Assembly (NCBI RefSeq): GCF_019399895.1
Contig: NC_091869.1
Location: forward strand, 5,890,001 to 5,954,000
Direction of reading: 5' to 3'
From: Cardiocondyla obscurior
Taxonomy: Eukaryota; Arthropoda; Insecta; Hymenoptera; Formicidae
Length of the DNA stretch: 64,000 nucleotides
Position numbers and translations under genes: made by a program. Below, piece after piece: positions 34,948 through 46,823 of this stretch. The first letter of the stretch is position 1. Each line of letters opens with the position of its first letter. The notes under the pieces are model-generated. The model was not told where the DNA came from and ran no database searches. It worked only from the letters and a program-made list of their open reading frames with translations.

Positions 34948-37900
34948 ATGATGCTCCTTCGGATGCTACTACTCATCGGTTATCTCCTACGCTGTCACGT
35001 CGCCCGCTCAATAGCCGGTGAGTTCGCACGATTTCGCACGATTTCGCGCACATATTCGCGAACGTGTATATATATATATATATATAGTATATGTATATGT
35101 TTTGCCGATGCAGATCCCGTTTTTGTATTTTCTACCCGAATATCGTGAATAAAGAAAAAAAAAAAAAAGCGTTGTTACGTTTTATATTTAAATTGAAACA
35201 TTTAAATTAAAACGTTTGTGGAATTTTATTAAATTTTTTGATACATTTAAATTACCTTGCATTTGAAAGATATACGAATGTAGACCCGTGTTCTCGTTTT
35301 TCTTTTTAATATATTTTTATTTTATTTTAATGTTTGTCTTTTACTGAAAGTAATTTTTTACTTAAAGTGAAACTTTTATTTTAATTAGAATCTAGGGACG
35401 TTAAAAACCTGTGAGTTTTTAATAAGCGCGCATACCCATCGCAGTTTTAATTTATCGCAATTCGCGAAATATAACGATAAATACTCGTACCCCTGTGACT
35501 ACTTCAAAGTTTGATAAGAGCAGCTAATAAATATTGCACAGCGTGGCAATTAGTAAAAGAGATTTATACCTTTCTCTCTCTTTTTTTCCCTTTTTTCTCT
35601 CCCGTAAATAATTTTAGTTTTAACTTCTAATTTATTTCTCAGATTATATATTTTTTAATTTATTATAAAAGCAGCTTGTTTCGAAACGCGCGATTAATTA
35701 TTAATAGCTCGTTAAATTCGTACGTACTTTCGTTTACTTTAGAATATTATTTTATAATGCGATTAACAATGTTATTATGTTGCCATATATGATTTATCAC
35801 TCTCGTACAGTACATACTCTAATTATAATATTATCCAGCGCGCAATTAATAATCGAGGACAGTAATTTAATATTCCCGCAAAATCATTAATATTTTCGAT
35901 GTTTCAACCTCAAAGATACTAGCCGAACCAGGGGCGAAAATATCGATTTCTTGAATACTGTAATATTATTAACAGTCGCTGCGCGCGGAATAATAGACAA
36001 AATTCAACGCAGATTATGCGACATCGGTGGCTGCTGCATGCCGTAGATAATATGCTTAACGCCGCCCGAAGTTGTATTTACAAGTAAATTTTAAGTAATC
36101 GTGAACGCACTGAAATCCGTTTGCAAACTAACAGCGATAAATGCGCAGCCGAAACGCTTATTCTCAGCCAAAAACTTTCGACATTTGTTCCATTAATGTC
36201 GAGCGAAATAATTAAAAAATTATTTTAATTCTTTTATAATCGTATGTATTTATGCAATGTACAATATAAAAAAAGAATAAGAAAAAAGAAAATAAAACGA
36301 AGTTCTATTTGCGCCAAAAGTATCGCGCGATTATTTACAGATGCGATAAATAAATTTATATTGATCGGCAATATTAACGACACGATTAACCGTAATAACA
36401 ATTATGTTAAATCAACGCGTTTTAATTGCAGATCATGCTTTACGCATTGATTAATTTTATATCGCGAGAGGAAGAGGTAAAGGGCACCGGAGATAAAGCA
36501 AGCGCAGTTGATTTGCTAAATTAATGACGCTTTAGCGGACACCGTGCTAACGAGGAGCCATTGTTTCGAGATTTCAAAAGATTCTACGAATGACCACCCT
36601 GTTAATCCGAGAATCGATTCTCTGTTCGAAAGGCGATAGCCGGATTGTCGCATTTAAAATGTAACGTTGAAACATATATAAGACCGATGCGATTCTCTTT
36701 TACTCGACAAATTCCTATCAATTATATGTAGATTTAATTAGACGTGAAATTCCCGTGCTACGACATTTGTTTCTCGAAACTAGATTATTACCTATCGGAG
36801 CTTTGGTTATTGGAAGCCCCGATAAACTGTTTCTCGGTCACATACTGAAAACAATGGCTCGTATCGATGCTGCGCTGCAGCGTGCCTGTGGACTTTAAAA
36901 AAATCTAATTTTTTTTAAATGCCCTTGCCGGGCACAGTTAGAAATGAAGGGAAATTTTTTTGAATAGACACTCCGCTCGCATAATAACTCCGCACAGTTG
37001 CAACGGGTCGTAAGAACGACAAAAAGAGGAAAAAAGAAAAGAAAAAAATTTCCCCCTCCGAGTCACTCATTATTTCGCGTTCGTTTGCGGCAAGTCAGCG
37101 CTGTAATTTACCCTAGAAAGAGTTGCATTTAATTCGGGATTGGCACGGCAAACTTCCAGTTTTACAACGAACAAATGTGCGCCGAAGACCGGCTAGAAAA
37201 TTACTGAAACTAAATAACCATTATTTTATAAGCAAACAGAATGAAGTGAATTAAATATTGTCCCGCAGGAAAAAAAAAAAATCCATTACCGTTCCAGCGT
37301 GATAAAACAACGTTACGCGTTTATGAACTCGTGAAAACAAATATTACCAAAAACTGGAGGTTTATTAATCTCTCTTTCTCTTTCTTTTTTTTAATTATCA
37401 GAGCCTAATTAATGCAGCTTTAAATTTTACTACTTAGCATATTTAAAAACTACTATAAATAAATGTCGCGCATCATTAAATAAATCGATAGCGCTACAAT
37501 GCTGAACGTTTCAAATTGCGCGAATATAAAGATACAACATAAATCTCCTGAGCGTGTAAACATGGTTTTTAATTATTAATTAATAAGAACTACTGAAAAT
37601 ATAATAAAGCATACATGTGTGCAGCGTTCTCGTTCATTGATTCGCGTCTATTCGCGTAACAGCCGAGTCATTTATTCGTAATTTTGGTGCCCTAAATAAA
37701 TGAAGGTGACAAATATACCCGGTCTGCGCACAAGGGCGGAAAGTTTTACCTCTTTTTTCTTCTTTTTTTTTTATTCCGTTAACCGTGAACAATTGATTAA
37801 TATTTGCTGTACCGAAGCTTCAAAGCTCATTATAACGCTAACATTTATTTGTTTGCGCGACGTGCCATCCTATTTTCTTCGTATCGATCTCTTGTCTCGC

Positions 37901-40543
37901 TCGTTACCTACACCGTGCTTTATATCTCTTCGCATTCGTCGTTTCAACATGCAATATTTCACTGCCTGGACCCAAAATCAATATGCAACTCTTCGAGGCG
38001 CAAATTCTTCGGTCAACTTGACGCTACTTCTCTCTCTCTCTCTTTTTCTCTCTTTTTTTTTTAACGGTAAAAAAAGGAGACAATGTCTGTTTAAATAATT
38101 AACAAATTAAAAGAAATATTTTCTAACTGCGCGGTTTAATAAAAAAGTGTATTAATTCTAAATGTGTAATATTAAGTAAAGCATTTTTTTTTTATTGTAA
38201 TTCCTTTTTTTGTATCTCTTGTGATGTTTGAAATAGTGTTCTTTTTAAAAGACCATCGTGTGAACTTTTTATATCGTGAAATTGGTCGAGGCTACGCCAA
38301 TTTTATTAGTTCGATCTCGCCCAATCGGACGACCGTCCGATGAACTTTCACGACTGTCTAAAATAATGACCTAATATACAAATAGGTTCCATCGAGCGCA
38401 GCGAAGCATTTGAACTTTAATTTCTTTAGGTATGTTGATGAAATTATTATACATTAGTTATGTCAAATTAGTGTAACTGGAAAAAAACGTTATACATTTG
38501 CTGCCGCGCTATTTTTAAGTGAAGCAAGAGATTTTTTTCGAGAGAATATCTCCGTAGAACTGAGCCTAGGTCACGACTTCAAGACGCAGTCACAATTGTT
38601 GGCTCTAATTACGAAATTGGGTTGCGGAATGAGCGCATAAGTACGTGCTCGTGTCACACATGCGAATTCCCGGGAGCGAATTTGATTAAAACGATCGTCT
38701 AATCGCGATTTCGTACGGTAAGGTACGATTTCATTGTCTAGAAATTGTTAAAATAAAATAGTAAATCGCGGCAATCAGAAATAAGCAAATAAGCGGGTGA
38801 TTTAAAGTAATCTTTTACGTAAGTATATACGACTAAGGAAATTTATTGGAACGGCAGCTAAGAAAAAAAAGAAAAAAAAAAGAAAAAAAGCAAAAAAAAA
38901 GCAATTTCTCGGCTATTGATGATCCCTCATTTACAATTTTGCTTACAGCACCTGCGAAAGCGACGAGCCAGACTTTATTGAATGAAATCGACGTTACGCT
39001 CCGAGACGACGGCGACGATGACGTCACTACGGAAGAGCCGCTTCTCAAAAAGTGCATTGTAGACGGGAACTTTTATTCTCACAGCCAAACGGTAATGACT
39101 GAAATGTACCGACTTTACCGGAGAAAAAGTCTTTTCCCTCCCATCCCCTTTATTTCCTTCCCATTTCCCGAATCGATCCCGAGCGTTAAAAAAGTATTGA
39201 AAAGAATCGCCATTTATCACGGCTTTAGCATCCTCGCCGTCATATTTCAACAACTAACTTTCTTAGATCAAGATTCTATTACAGTATAAACTTGACTGAA
39301 ATTAACTGATAAATGCAGCGAAAATGTGATCCATTTACCTCTCTCAAGTTTCGTCCGCGAAAAAACGTTCTAGAGTATCACTTTGCAATATTAAATGTCA
39401 CAATACTTAAAATAACTAAATATATTTTATTTGAACATTAAGAAAGCTCTATTTTAAATGTAAAAAAAAAAAAAGAAAAAAGAAAAAAAATTGAAAGCAA
39501 GATGAATACGAGAAGCGGCAGTATACGTATAGTTTTACGTGTTCTCTCGACGACTTTTTATTAACCTTTGTCGTAAACGCTCCACTTTCTCTTTAGATAC
39601 CGTCGTATGACACGAATTCGCATTGCCTGTGCGTCGTAGGCGAAGTTTACTGTTGGTGGCAAAATTATAATTCAAACACCGCCTCGTCGCCCGACCCGTC
39701 TTCTCCGCGATCGACCGCAGTAGAAAGCAATTACACTTCATCCCTAGGAATGGGTACGGACATTGTGGATGGCTTCAAGGCTTCCGGAAATTTTGACTCG
39801 GCCAACCAGCAACGTAAAGAAGTTAACGTCGCCTCGTCAAGCACGTCTTCTGCACCGACCGTTTGCGTCGTGATGGGTATTAATTAATTTTTCCCCTCGT
39901 ATAATTAATTTCTTAAATATTTTAAGACTGCGATTTACCTCTTTTCGCATCGATCGTCATAAATTATTAATATAATATTTAATTTAAAATATTCCATATA
40001 TTCGGTGAATTTTACTGAGATTCCTAAGGACCACTTTCGCGCCTCTCGTTTCGGCAAAAGCTGCCGCGCGAATAAGTTTTTCGGTGACTTATTTTAAAAT
40101 TCACTCGGTATCTTAGATCCAAGTACACTATGCACGTTTAATATTCATAGCGTACCGAAGCGCGAGATAAAAGCGCGAGCGTCTATATACTTTGGAAGCC
40201 TACATTCTCTTTTATGCGGTATATTATAAAAAGCCGCGCCGCGCGAATATAATATATATAAAACGTACACATGCGGTTGCGGTCTTTTTACGTGAAATTC
40301 GTATGTACCGTGAGAACTTGAATTATAGGAAGGGAGTATCGACAGGGTGAGGCACTACCACACTCGACTGGGAACTGCGTCGAATGCAGCTGTGGCACCG
40401 AAGGCCGCATTGAATGCTCGCCGAAAGACTGTGTGGCACTGCGACCCGAGATATTAGTCGCACCTGATAAGCCCGAGGTGCCCGACGGCGATTTCGAAGT
40501 TTTCAACTTGGCGCGGGACTGGGATATTAACGAAAATTTCTAA
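34948..40543 (+). CDS. Small secreted cysteine-rich protein with VWC-like modules
   Basis: Exons: 34948-35017, 38949-39091, 39597-39876, 40329-40543; phases agree and give 235 residues. The N-terminus (MMLLRMLLLIGYLLRCHVA) is a clear signal peptide and fills exon 1. Two half-modules resemble the first part of a von Willebrand factor C domain. The first runs from KKCIVDGNFY across a splice junction to CLCVVGEVYCWW. The second starts at CVVMGREYRQGEALP and continues to CVECSCGTEGRIECSPKDC. Between them is a Ser/Thr/Asn-rich linker of about 75 residues, and before the first is an acidic stretch (RDDGDDDVTTEE). There is no transmembrane segment. Many small secreted VWC proteins bind BMP-type ligands; that role here is inference. 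I cannot assign a gene name. Confidence 0.75.
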
Positions 40544-41636
40544 AGCACCCGATAACGAGCCTGAGCGAAGCCTCGCCCCCGTTCTGATTACTGCGATAAT
40601 TATTAACGTTGTCAAAAGGCTAGCTAATCCTTTAATTAAACACGGAGATGTTCAAAGAGTGGGATTTCCCGCGCGGAGGAAAAATAAATCGCGATGAGGG
40701 AGGAAAAAAAAAAAGATTCTAAAGCGTGTACAGTGAAAAACTGGTAGTAGACCTAGCGTTTACAGTTCGTTGGTATTTATATAAAATTGTTTTTAATATT
40801 TATTTCCAACGTGATCCCGTATTTTTTAAATAATAATTAACGTATAATCTTTGTACGAGAGTGTAAGGTTTTAGAATCACATTTTTATTTAGTAAAAGAG
40901 AGAATTAGTTTCTTTCGATCGAGGATGTGCCTTCAATTATTATTCATCTTACATCGTGGATGTAATCAAAATGACGTAGAAGGCATAGTCCTGATATATC
41001 TAGTCTAAATTCTTTTTTTATATATATATAAAATCTTTGACAAGTGAAAGAAATATTTAATCGATTAAATTTTTTTTTCTTACTTAAATAGTCCCTATTA
41101 AAAATTGTTTTGTAGATACTGATAGACTGAATAATCTCCATAGCGATAGCGATACTCGATAAATTAATGTCTTAATTTTACCATTTACTCAAGATAGAGA
41201 CTTTTATCATTTTCTATTTCAATACTGTATAAGATGCTTGTAAATTTCAAGTTTTAACTTATTTCGTAGTGCATTTCGTAGCCAGTTATTTAATTTAGCG
41301 TACCGAGAATTTATATCATGTATAAATTCAATACGAGGATGTTTTTGTAGACAACGGCCTATAATCCATAAATTAACCACGACACGTGTACTTCAGCCTT
41401 ACGTACACGTGGAAGACGGTGTATCGAGAATTAGCTTAGTCACCACTAGTCGATCACAATAATATCTCATAAAAATTCAACAATACTTTTCATCGTACCT
41501 CATATCTTAAATCCTAATAGGTGCGTAATCAAATTGCAGTGGAATGTAATTTATCACGAGTATATACACGGCACACGCGCATGTAAGCGTGCGTATGAAA
41601 AACGATATATATCTTCATATATAGTCTTATATATAC

Positions 41637-41644
<8 letters not shown>

Positions 41645-41684
<40 letters not shown>
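41645..41684. repeat. (AT)20 microsatellite
   Basis: A perfect AT run of about 40 bases in a wider region of AT-rich near-repeats (41600-41690). Confidence 0.95.
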
Positions 41685-41687
<3 letters not shown>

Positions 41688-42782
41688 CGATAGCCTAATG
41701 CCAATAACGAAACAATGCCATAACGAAAGACCCTTGTTGCAATAGTTTACGTAATATACGAGAGATTGATTAGCAATAGAAACGTAGCCAGACGAAGGAA
41801 AATCGTGCTAACGAGGTGGATACTTGAGAAAAATTAACTAACATCAAATACGCCCCCCGTATACGCATAACATCGTATACGCACGTATCTTTGTACGCGT
41901 ATATAAATATCGTATATGTATATGTATAATTGCGTGTACGATACTTTTGCAAGCATAGCCCTTGCGTTCGATTTTGTAAATACTTCCTAGTTAGTTTGGA
42001 AGATCGTGTACTTTCTACACGCCAAATAATTGTCAGGATATCGTTTTTGTACGAGCAAGAGCGATGTAGCGATTTATAAGTAACTTTGTTAACACGATAT
42101 ACCTCCAGAATGTTTTTTATCATATTGAGAAATTATTTTTCAAAGCGAGTTGCGTAGAAGAAAGAAAAAAAGAAAAAAAAAGATATTCTTTTTCACCAAA
42201 GAACCACGTAATATGCGAAAGTCACGGTAGAATTGTGTAATTGCGTACTTTTACGATGATAAAAATTCGATATTATTTATAGATAATTATATAGATACGT
42301 AGCCTCCAATGTGACGTATACATCACGAAGGGTACTTTTGTCTAACAGTTTACAAGTTTAGATCGAAGAGGTTTATTCTTTCATAAGAATGCTGAATGTC
42401 TGATTACCGTTATTGATTTCAATAATTAGAGTATTAGTTTTTCAAACATTAATTATCCTACGCCGTAACTTTTACTCAATATTTATTTTCAATTATTTTA
42501 TCATTCTGTAATTGATAAAAATTAACGATTGTCAAATTTTAATTAATTTTCTATAATATTGAAAACAAAACATATCAATTTCATCGGTTTCTTCCTTCAA
42601 TTATCGTTTTCTTTTTTTAATTAATACTAGAACAAACCATGCGCGCGCTATTTTTCAATATAATTTTTTTTTTTTTTTTTTAAAGAAAACCAATTCAGAA
42701 GACGTTTTACTAAATTAAAAAAAAACCTGGTATGTTCTAATAATTATTAAAAAACCTTTTCTTCGACAGCTGACGTTAACTC

Positions 42783-42809
42783 TCGCTTGGCGTAAAGCAA
42801 GCCAAGCGA
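42783..42809. repeat. Short perfect hairpin (9-bp stem)
   Basis: TCGCTTGGC at 42783-42791 pairs perfectly with GCCAAGCGA at 42801-42809 around a nine-base loop. It stands out because the stem is GC-rich inside very AT-rich DNA. It is not a histone-type 3' stem-loop. Function unknown. Confidence 0.6.
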
Positions 42810-43190
42810 AAGAAAACCAAACAGCATGGGTTTTAAACAGCAACAATTAAAAAGCTAATAATTAATATTTGCCCAAAGTATTCTTTAACGGAAACTCAAA
42901 TATAATAATCGACAATGTTCATTACGTTGTTATAAAAGGAATCGTACATAGCAAAAATTACAGAAGTTTTTTGAAAAGTCCTCTCCATAAAAATTAGTTA
43001 TAGTTGAAAAAATTAATTATTGAAATTAGTTAAAAATCTTTCAATAGAATCTTCCGATTTACTGACAATCCTTCATTCGTTGAATTGATAGAATAATATA
43101 ATAAAATGTCGATATAAATTCTATCAATAATTTGTCAAAAAAAAAAAAAATATATAATAAAACATCACTGTAAACGATATATGTTCTTAC

Positions 43191-43295
43191 GATATGAACG
43201 CCTATAATTTTGTTAGCAAATTTCTCATAAAACCAAAGTGGCACATCATCGCGGGACCATTTAAACGAAAATATCACTTTTAGCAGACCGTTCAT
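43191..43295 (-). other. Weak candidate exon, unidentified
   Basis: On the minus strand an open frame reads MNGLLKVIFSFKWSRDDV and on through PLWFYEKFANKIIGVHI, ending exactly at a good donor (ATC|gtaaga). Residue use looks protein-like rather than low complexity. However, a poly-A tract lies just upstream, and I cannot connect it with certainty to other exons. It may be a chance open frame or part of a small gene divergent from ENGASE. Confidence 0.2.
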
Positions 43296-44522
43296 TATTT
43301 TTTTTTTTTTTCGTTCTCTTAAATAACGATCTCGTACGTCTTCCAGTTATCTTACATGGAATTGTATCTACATACATATATCGTGTTCCCTGCGAATTAT
43401 GCATATGTCTTCGCAGAAAAATTGTATTCCAAATAAAAAAAAAAAAAAAAAGAGATCTCATGACACGAGAATAGAACATTCGCACTTTGCCGTACTACCT
43501 GTTCCCGATTATCCATTTTCTTAACTTTACAACAATTATTTATTATAATACTACTAGACATTACAGAGCGCGAGTTCACGTCACTTACTCTAGCTTTTTC
43601 TACGTTAAGGAAAGCTGTTTTATATTTAATAATTAATATATTAAATTAGTAATTTTTTTTATTATTATATTTGTTATACATATATTTCGTTCGTCTAGTT
43701 TGTCTCTTTTTTTTTTCTTTTTTTTTAATACGTTATACATATACATAAACGAAGATTTAGTTACCGGTTGAAAATATTCGTGGACTTAGCAACGTAGTTC
43801 GATATACATATGCTTGCGAGGAGAGAGGCGCTAGAACGAGCCAACTTACAGATGTTTACTTTCAGAATCAACCGATCAGCTGTTTTACCCAACACGCTTC
43901 CTATCACTTGTATGTGCTAAGAGTTTTTTTTTTCTTTTTTTAATATTCGTTTTTTATTATAAACTGCCAATAAAAATCTCTCTTATCTGAAATACTTATT
44001 CATAAATAATATTATCTCATCGGTTGGATAAGTGTGTTTTATAAAGTATCTACTGGGAAATTTTTCAACAAAGTACGTTAACAAAAATTGTGACTGATTA
44101 TAATAGATTAATAATAGAAGTCGAACTGAATCGGCCACTTCACATAATAACGCCTTTTGTTTAGATAATTTAATTTATCGCAATACTTTTCTTGAATCAG
44201 CTGATAAAGTATTCTGCATCCTGCTGATACATAGCTTACTGAGTTAACACACTTCTACGTTCATTCATCTTTACATATTCTCTATCAGCGGCAGATAATG
44301 GTGTCAGAAGATTAGATAATTGGCACAGTGGTTTCACCGCAAAGTAGCTATCAAACAGCCGTTACCTACTTTTTTCTTTTTTTTTTCTTTTTTTTTTATA
44401 ATTTAAATTATCATAGCCATGTGTATTTTCCGGTGATAACTGCACAGGAAAGGGTGTTATTACGTCAGAAAAATTGGAACGCATCCATGTAATGCAACAG
44501 AAGCGTATCAGAAGCCATTGAG

Positions 44523-46823
44523 ATGGCAAGAAGTGTGGAGGCAAGGGAGTCACTGCCTTTTAACACACTGGCAGAGTTGTACGATACTTTGGAGAGCGGA
44601 TTGATAGAACCACCAGACACGGTGGGATACATGAAAGAGTTAGTGGACTATGTCTACCCTGGTTCAGATATTGTCGCGCAGAAGAATCCACTGGAAAAGT
44701 TAGACAAAGACAAGGAACCCAGAACACTAGTCTGCCATGACATGAAAGGTGGCTACCTCGAGGATAGGTAATGTTATACAGTATCTTAACATGATTTTGA
44801 ATTACGATCGCATCTAATATTTGTCTTGTGGTTCCTACAGATTCCTACAAGGTTCCACCTCTCACGATTCCTATACATTTTATTACTGGAGTATTGTGGA
44901 CACGTTTGTCTACTTCAGCCACCACTTTGTGACTATTCCGCCCTGCGGATGGATCACCACGGCTCATCGTCATGGCGTAAAGATCTTAGGTACTGTGATC
45001 ACGGAAGGAAGCAACGATACTTGGAGCACGGTTCTCGCGTCACAAGAAGACGCGAGAAAATTCGCGGACGCTTTAGTGCTAATTGCTAAAACGTATCAGT
45101 TTGAGGGTTGGCTCTTAAACATCGAGAATTCGATTAAAGAGACGGACATCGACAACCTGATTTATTTTGTTAACTACCTAACGGAGAGTATTCACGACGA
45201 GGTTTTAGATTCTGAAATTATCTGGTACGACAGCGTGACCAAGAAGGGCAACTTAAGTTGGCAGAACGAGCTCAATGATAACAATAAGTAATGCATCTCA
45301 ATTTACTGACATCGCACCTTTCCATTTTAATTTCAGCAGCGCAGATTTTAAATAACAATTATTTCTGCTTTAGAGATTTTTTCTTGGCCTGTGACGGTAT
45401 ATTCTTGAATTACACTTGGACGGAATTAAGACTGACCAATAGTCGTCTATTCGCGGAGAAATTGAATCGTGATATCAAGGATATTTACGTTGGATTAGAT
45501 GTCTGGGGGAGAGGCTGCCCAGGCGGAGGAGGCTTTAACTCGGCATACGTAAGTATACTTTACTTTTATTATACGTTACACGCGTATCATTATCTTATTT
45601 TTGTGTTATTTTTGTTAAGGCGCTGAATTTAATACGAGAACAAGGGTTTTCGGTCGCTATTTTTGCGCCTGGATGGACACACGAGTACTTTGGCGGAAGA
45701 TTTTTTCCAATACTGGAAGATTTGTTCTGGGCGCAACTGTTTCCTTATTTATACGTGCACGCACTCATTTTCGAAAATGAGCCGTTTAAAACTTCCTTCT
45801 GCCGAGGAACTGGCGTCTGCTATTATTACAACGGCGAGGTAAATTGAAATAATAAACAAGAAATATTTAATTAATATAAAATTATTAAAAACTGTCATCA
45901 TAATATTTTTATGATATTTCAAGTTAATTTATAATACGTTTGCACTTAGGAATATTTTGAACCGTACACGATTAACGGCGAGAGCACGCCTGAAAAGACA
46001 GCGTTTTACAATTTACGAATTCAACAACTGCAATTGCAAATTCCGGTGCCGCACTTGCAATTTACGCAAACGACGCAACGTATGCTTACTAACGATGCTG
46101 CGGATGATGCGGATGAACAACACAACGACGATAAAAGTAGCAAAAACGACGGTGCCGATTGCGGAAAGAAAAAAGTACAAATAGAACGTATCTACGAAAA
46201 TAAAAAGAGCATTATACGAGTGTGCGGTAATGTCGTCAAATTTGAAAACAAGGAGTTAGCCGAAAACGTCAATTCTTTTGAATTTTGCGATCGATTCTCT
46301 TATAATGGCGGCGGATGCTTGAAGCTCATCACCAAAGATCCTAGAAGCTATCACAGGTGAGAACGCATTCGAGATAAAGAAAAAATTTGCAAAAAAAAAA
46401 AAGAAAAGAAAGAATGAATATTCAGTGATTACTTATGTAACGTTATCACAGGTTATTTCTAGTTCACATTGATCAGAAACATAATATCCAGGCGACCGTC
46501 GTTTACGCGGACGCCGAGGTCACTGCCTCGTGGAGCGAGTCTATTAACAATCCTATTCTGATCCTGGGTAATAACGATAATTTAATATCGATTCTACCGT
46601 ATGACTCCGTCAGGGTGAACAGCAAATGGAGGAAATGGTAAATCTGATGAATCACCGATAAATTAACATATCGGCAACGGTGACTTATTTTACAGCTAAT
46701 CGTGATTATTACAGCACCTACTTGACCAACTTGAAGACCGTCAATGAGATCGGCATATCTTTCCTGACCGAGTGCGAATGTTACCTAGGCGAGATCGTTT
46801 TGGAGAACACGAAAGCCTCGTGA
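44523..46823 (+). CDS. ENGASE: Cytosolic endo-beta-N-acetylglucosaminidase (GH85)
   Basis: Exons: 44523-44767, 44841-45287, 45374-45548, 45620-45838, 45950-46356, 46452-46637, 46715-46823; all phases agree, giving 595 residues. The enzyme cuts the chitobiose core of free N-glycans in the cytosol during turnover of misfolded glycoproteins. There is no signal peptide, as expected. The GH85 core includes LVCHDMKGGYLEDR, FVYFSHHFVTIPP, HGVKILGTVITEG and FEGWLLNIEN. The last holds the catalytic Asn175 and Glu177 pair, which acts through the substrate acetamido group. CDGIFLNYTW and VYVGLDVWGRG-type segments follow (here IYVGLDVWGRGC). The C-terminal part (exons 5-7) resembles the beta-sandwich region of family members. 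Exon 5 carries an acidic, low-complexity insert (about DAADDADEQHNDDK) that is probably a disordered loop. Confidence 0.95.

Larger units (their letters stand above)
40544..44522. other. 3' region of the VWC-like gene and upstream region of ENGASE
   Basis: Very AT-rich DNA that probably contains a long 3' UTR. It contains a TA microsatellite, a short perfect hairpin at 42783-42809 and one weak exon-like stretch on the minus strand at 43191-43295. No complete gene is seen. Confidence 0.45.
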
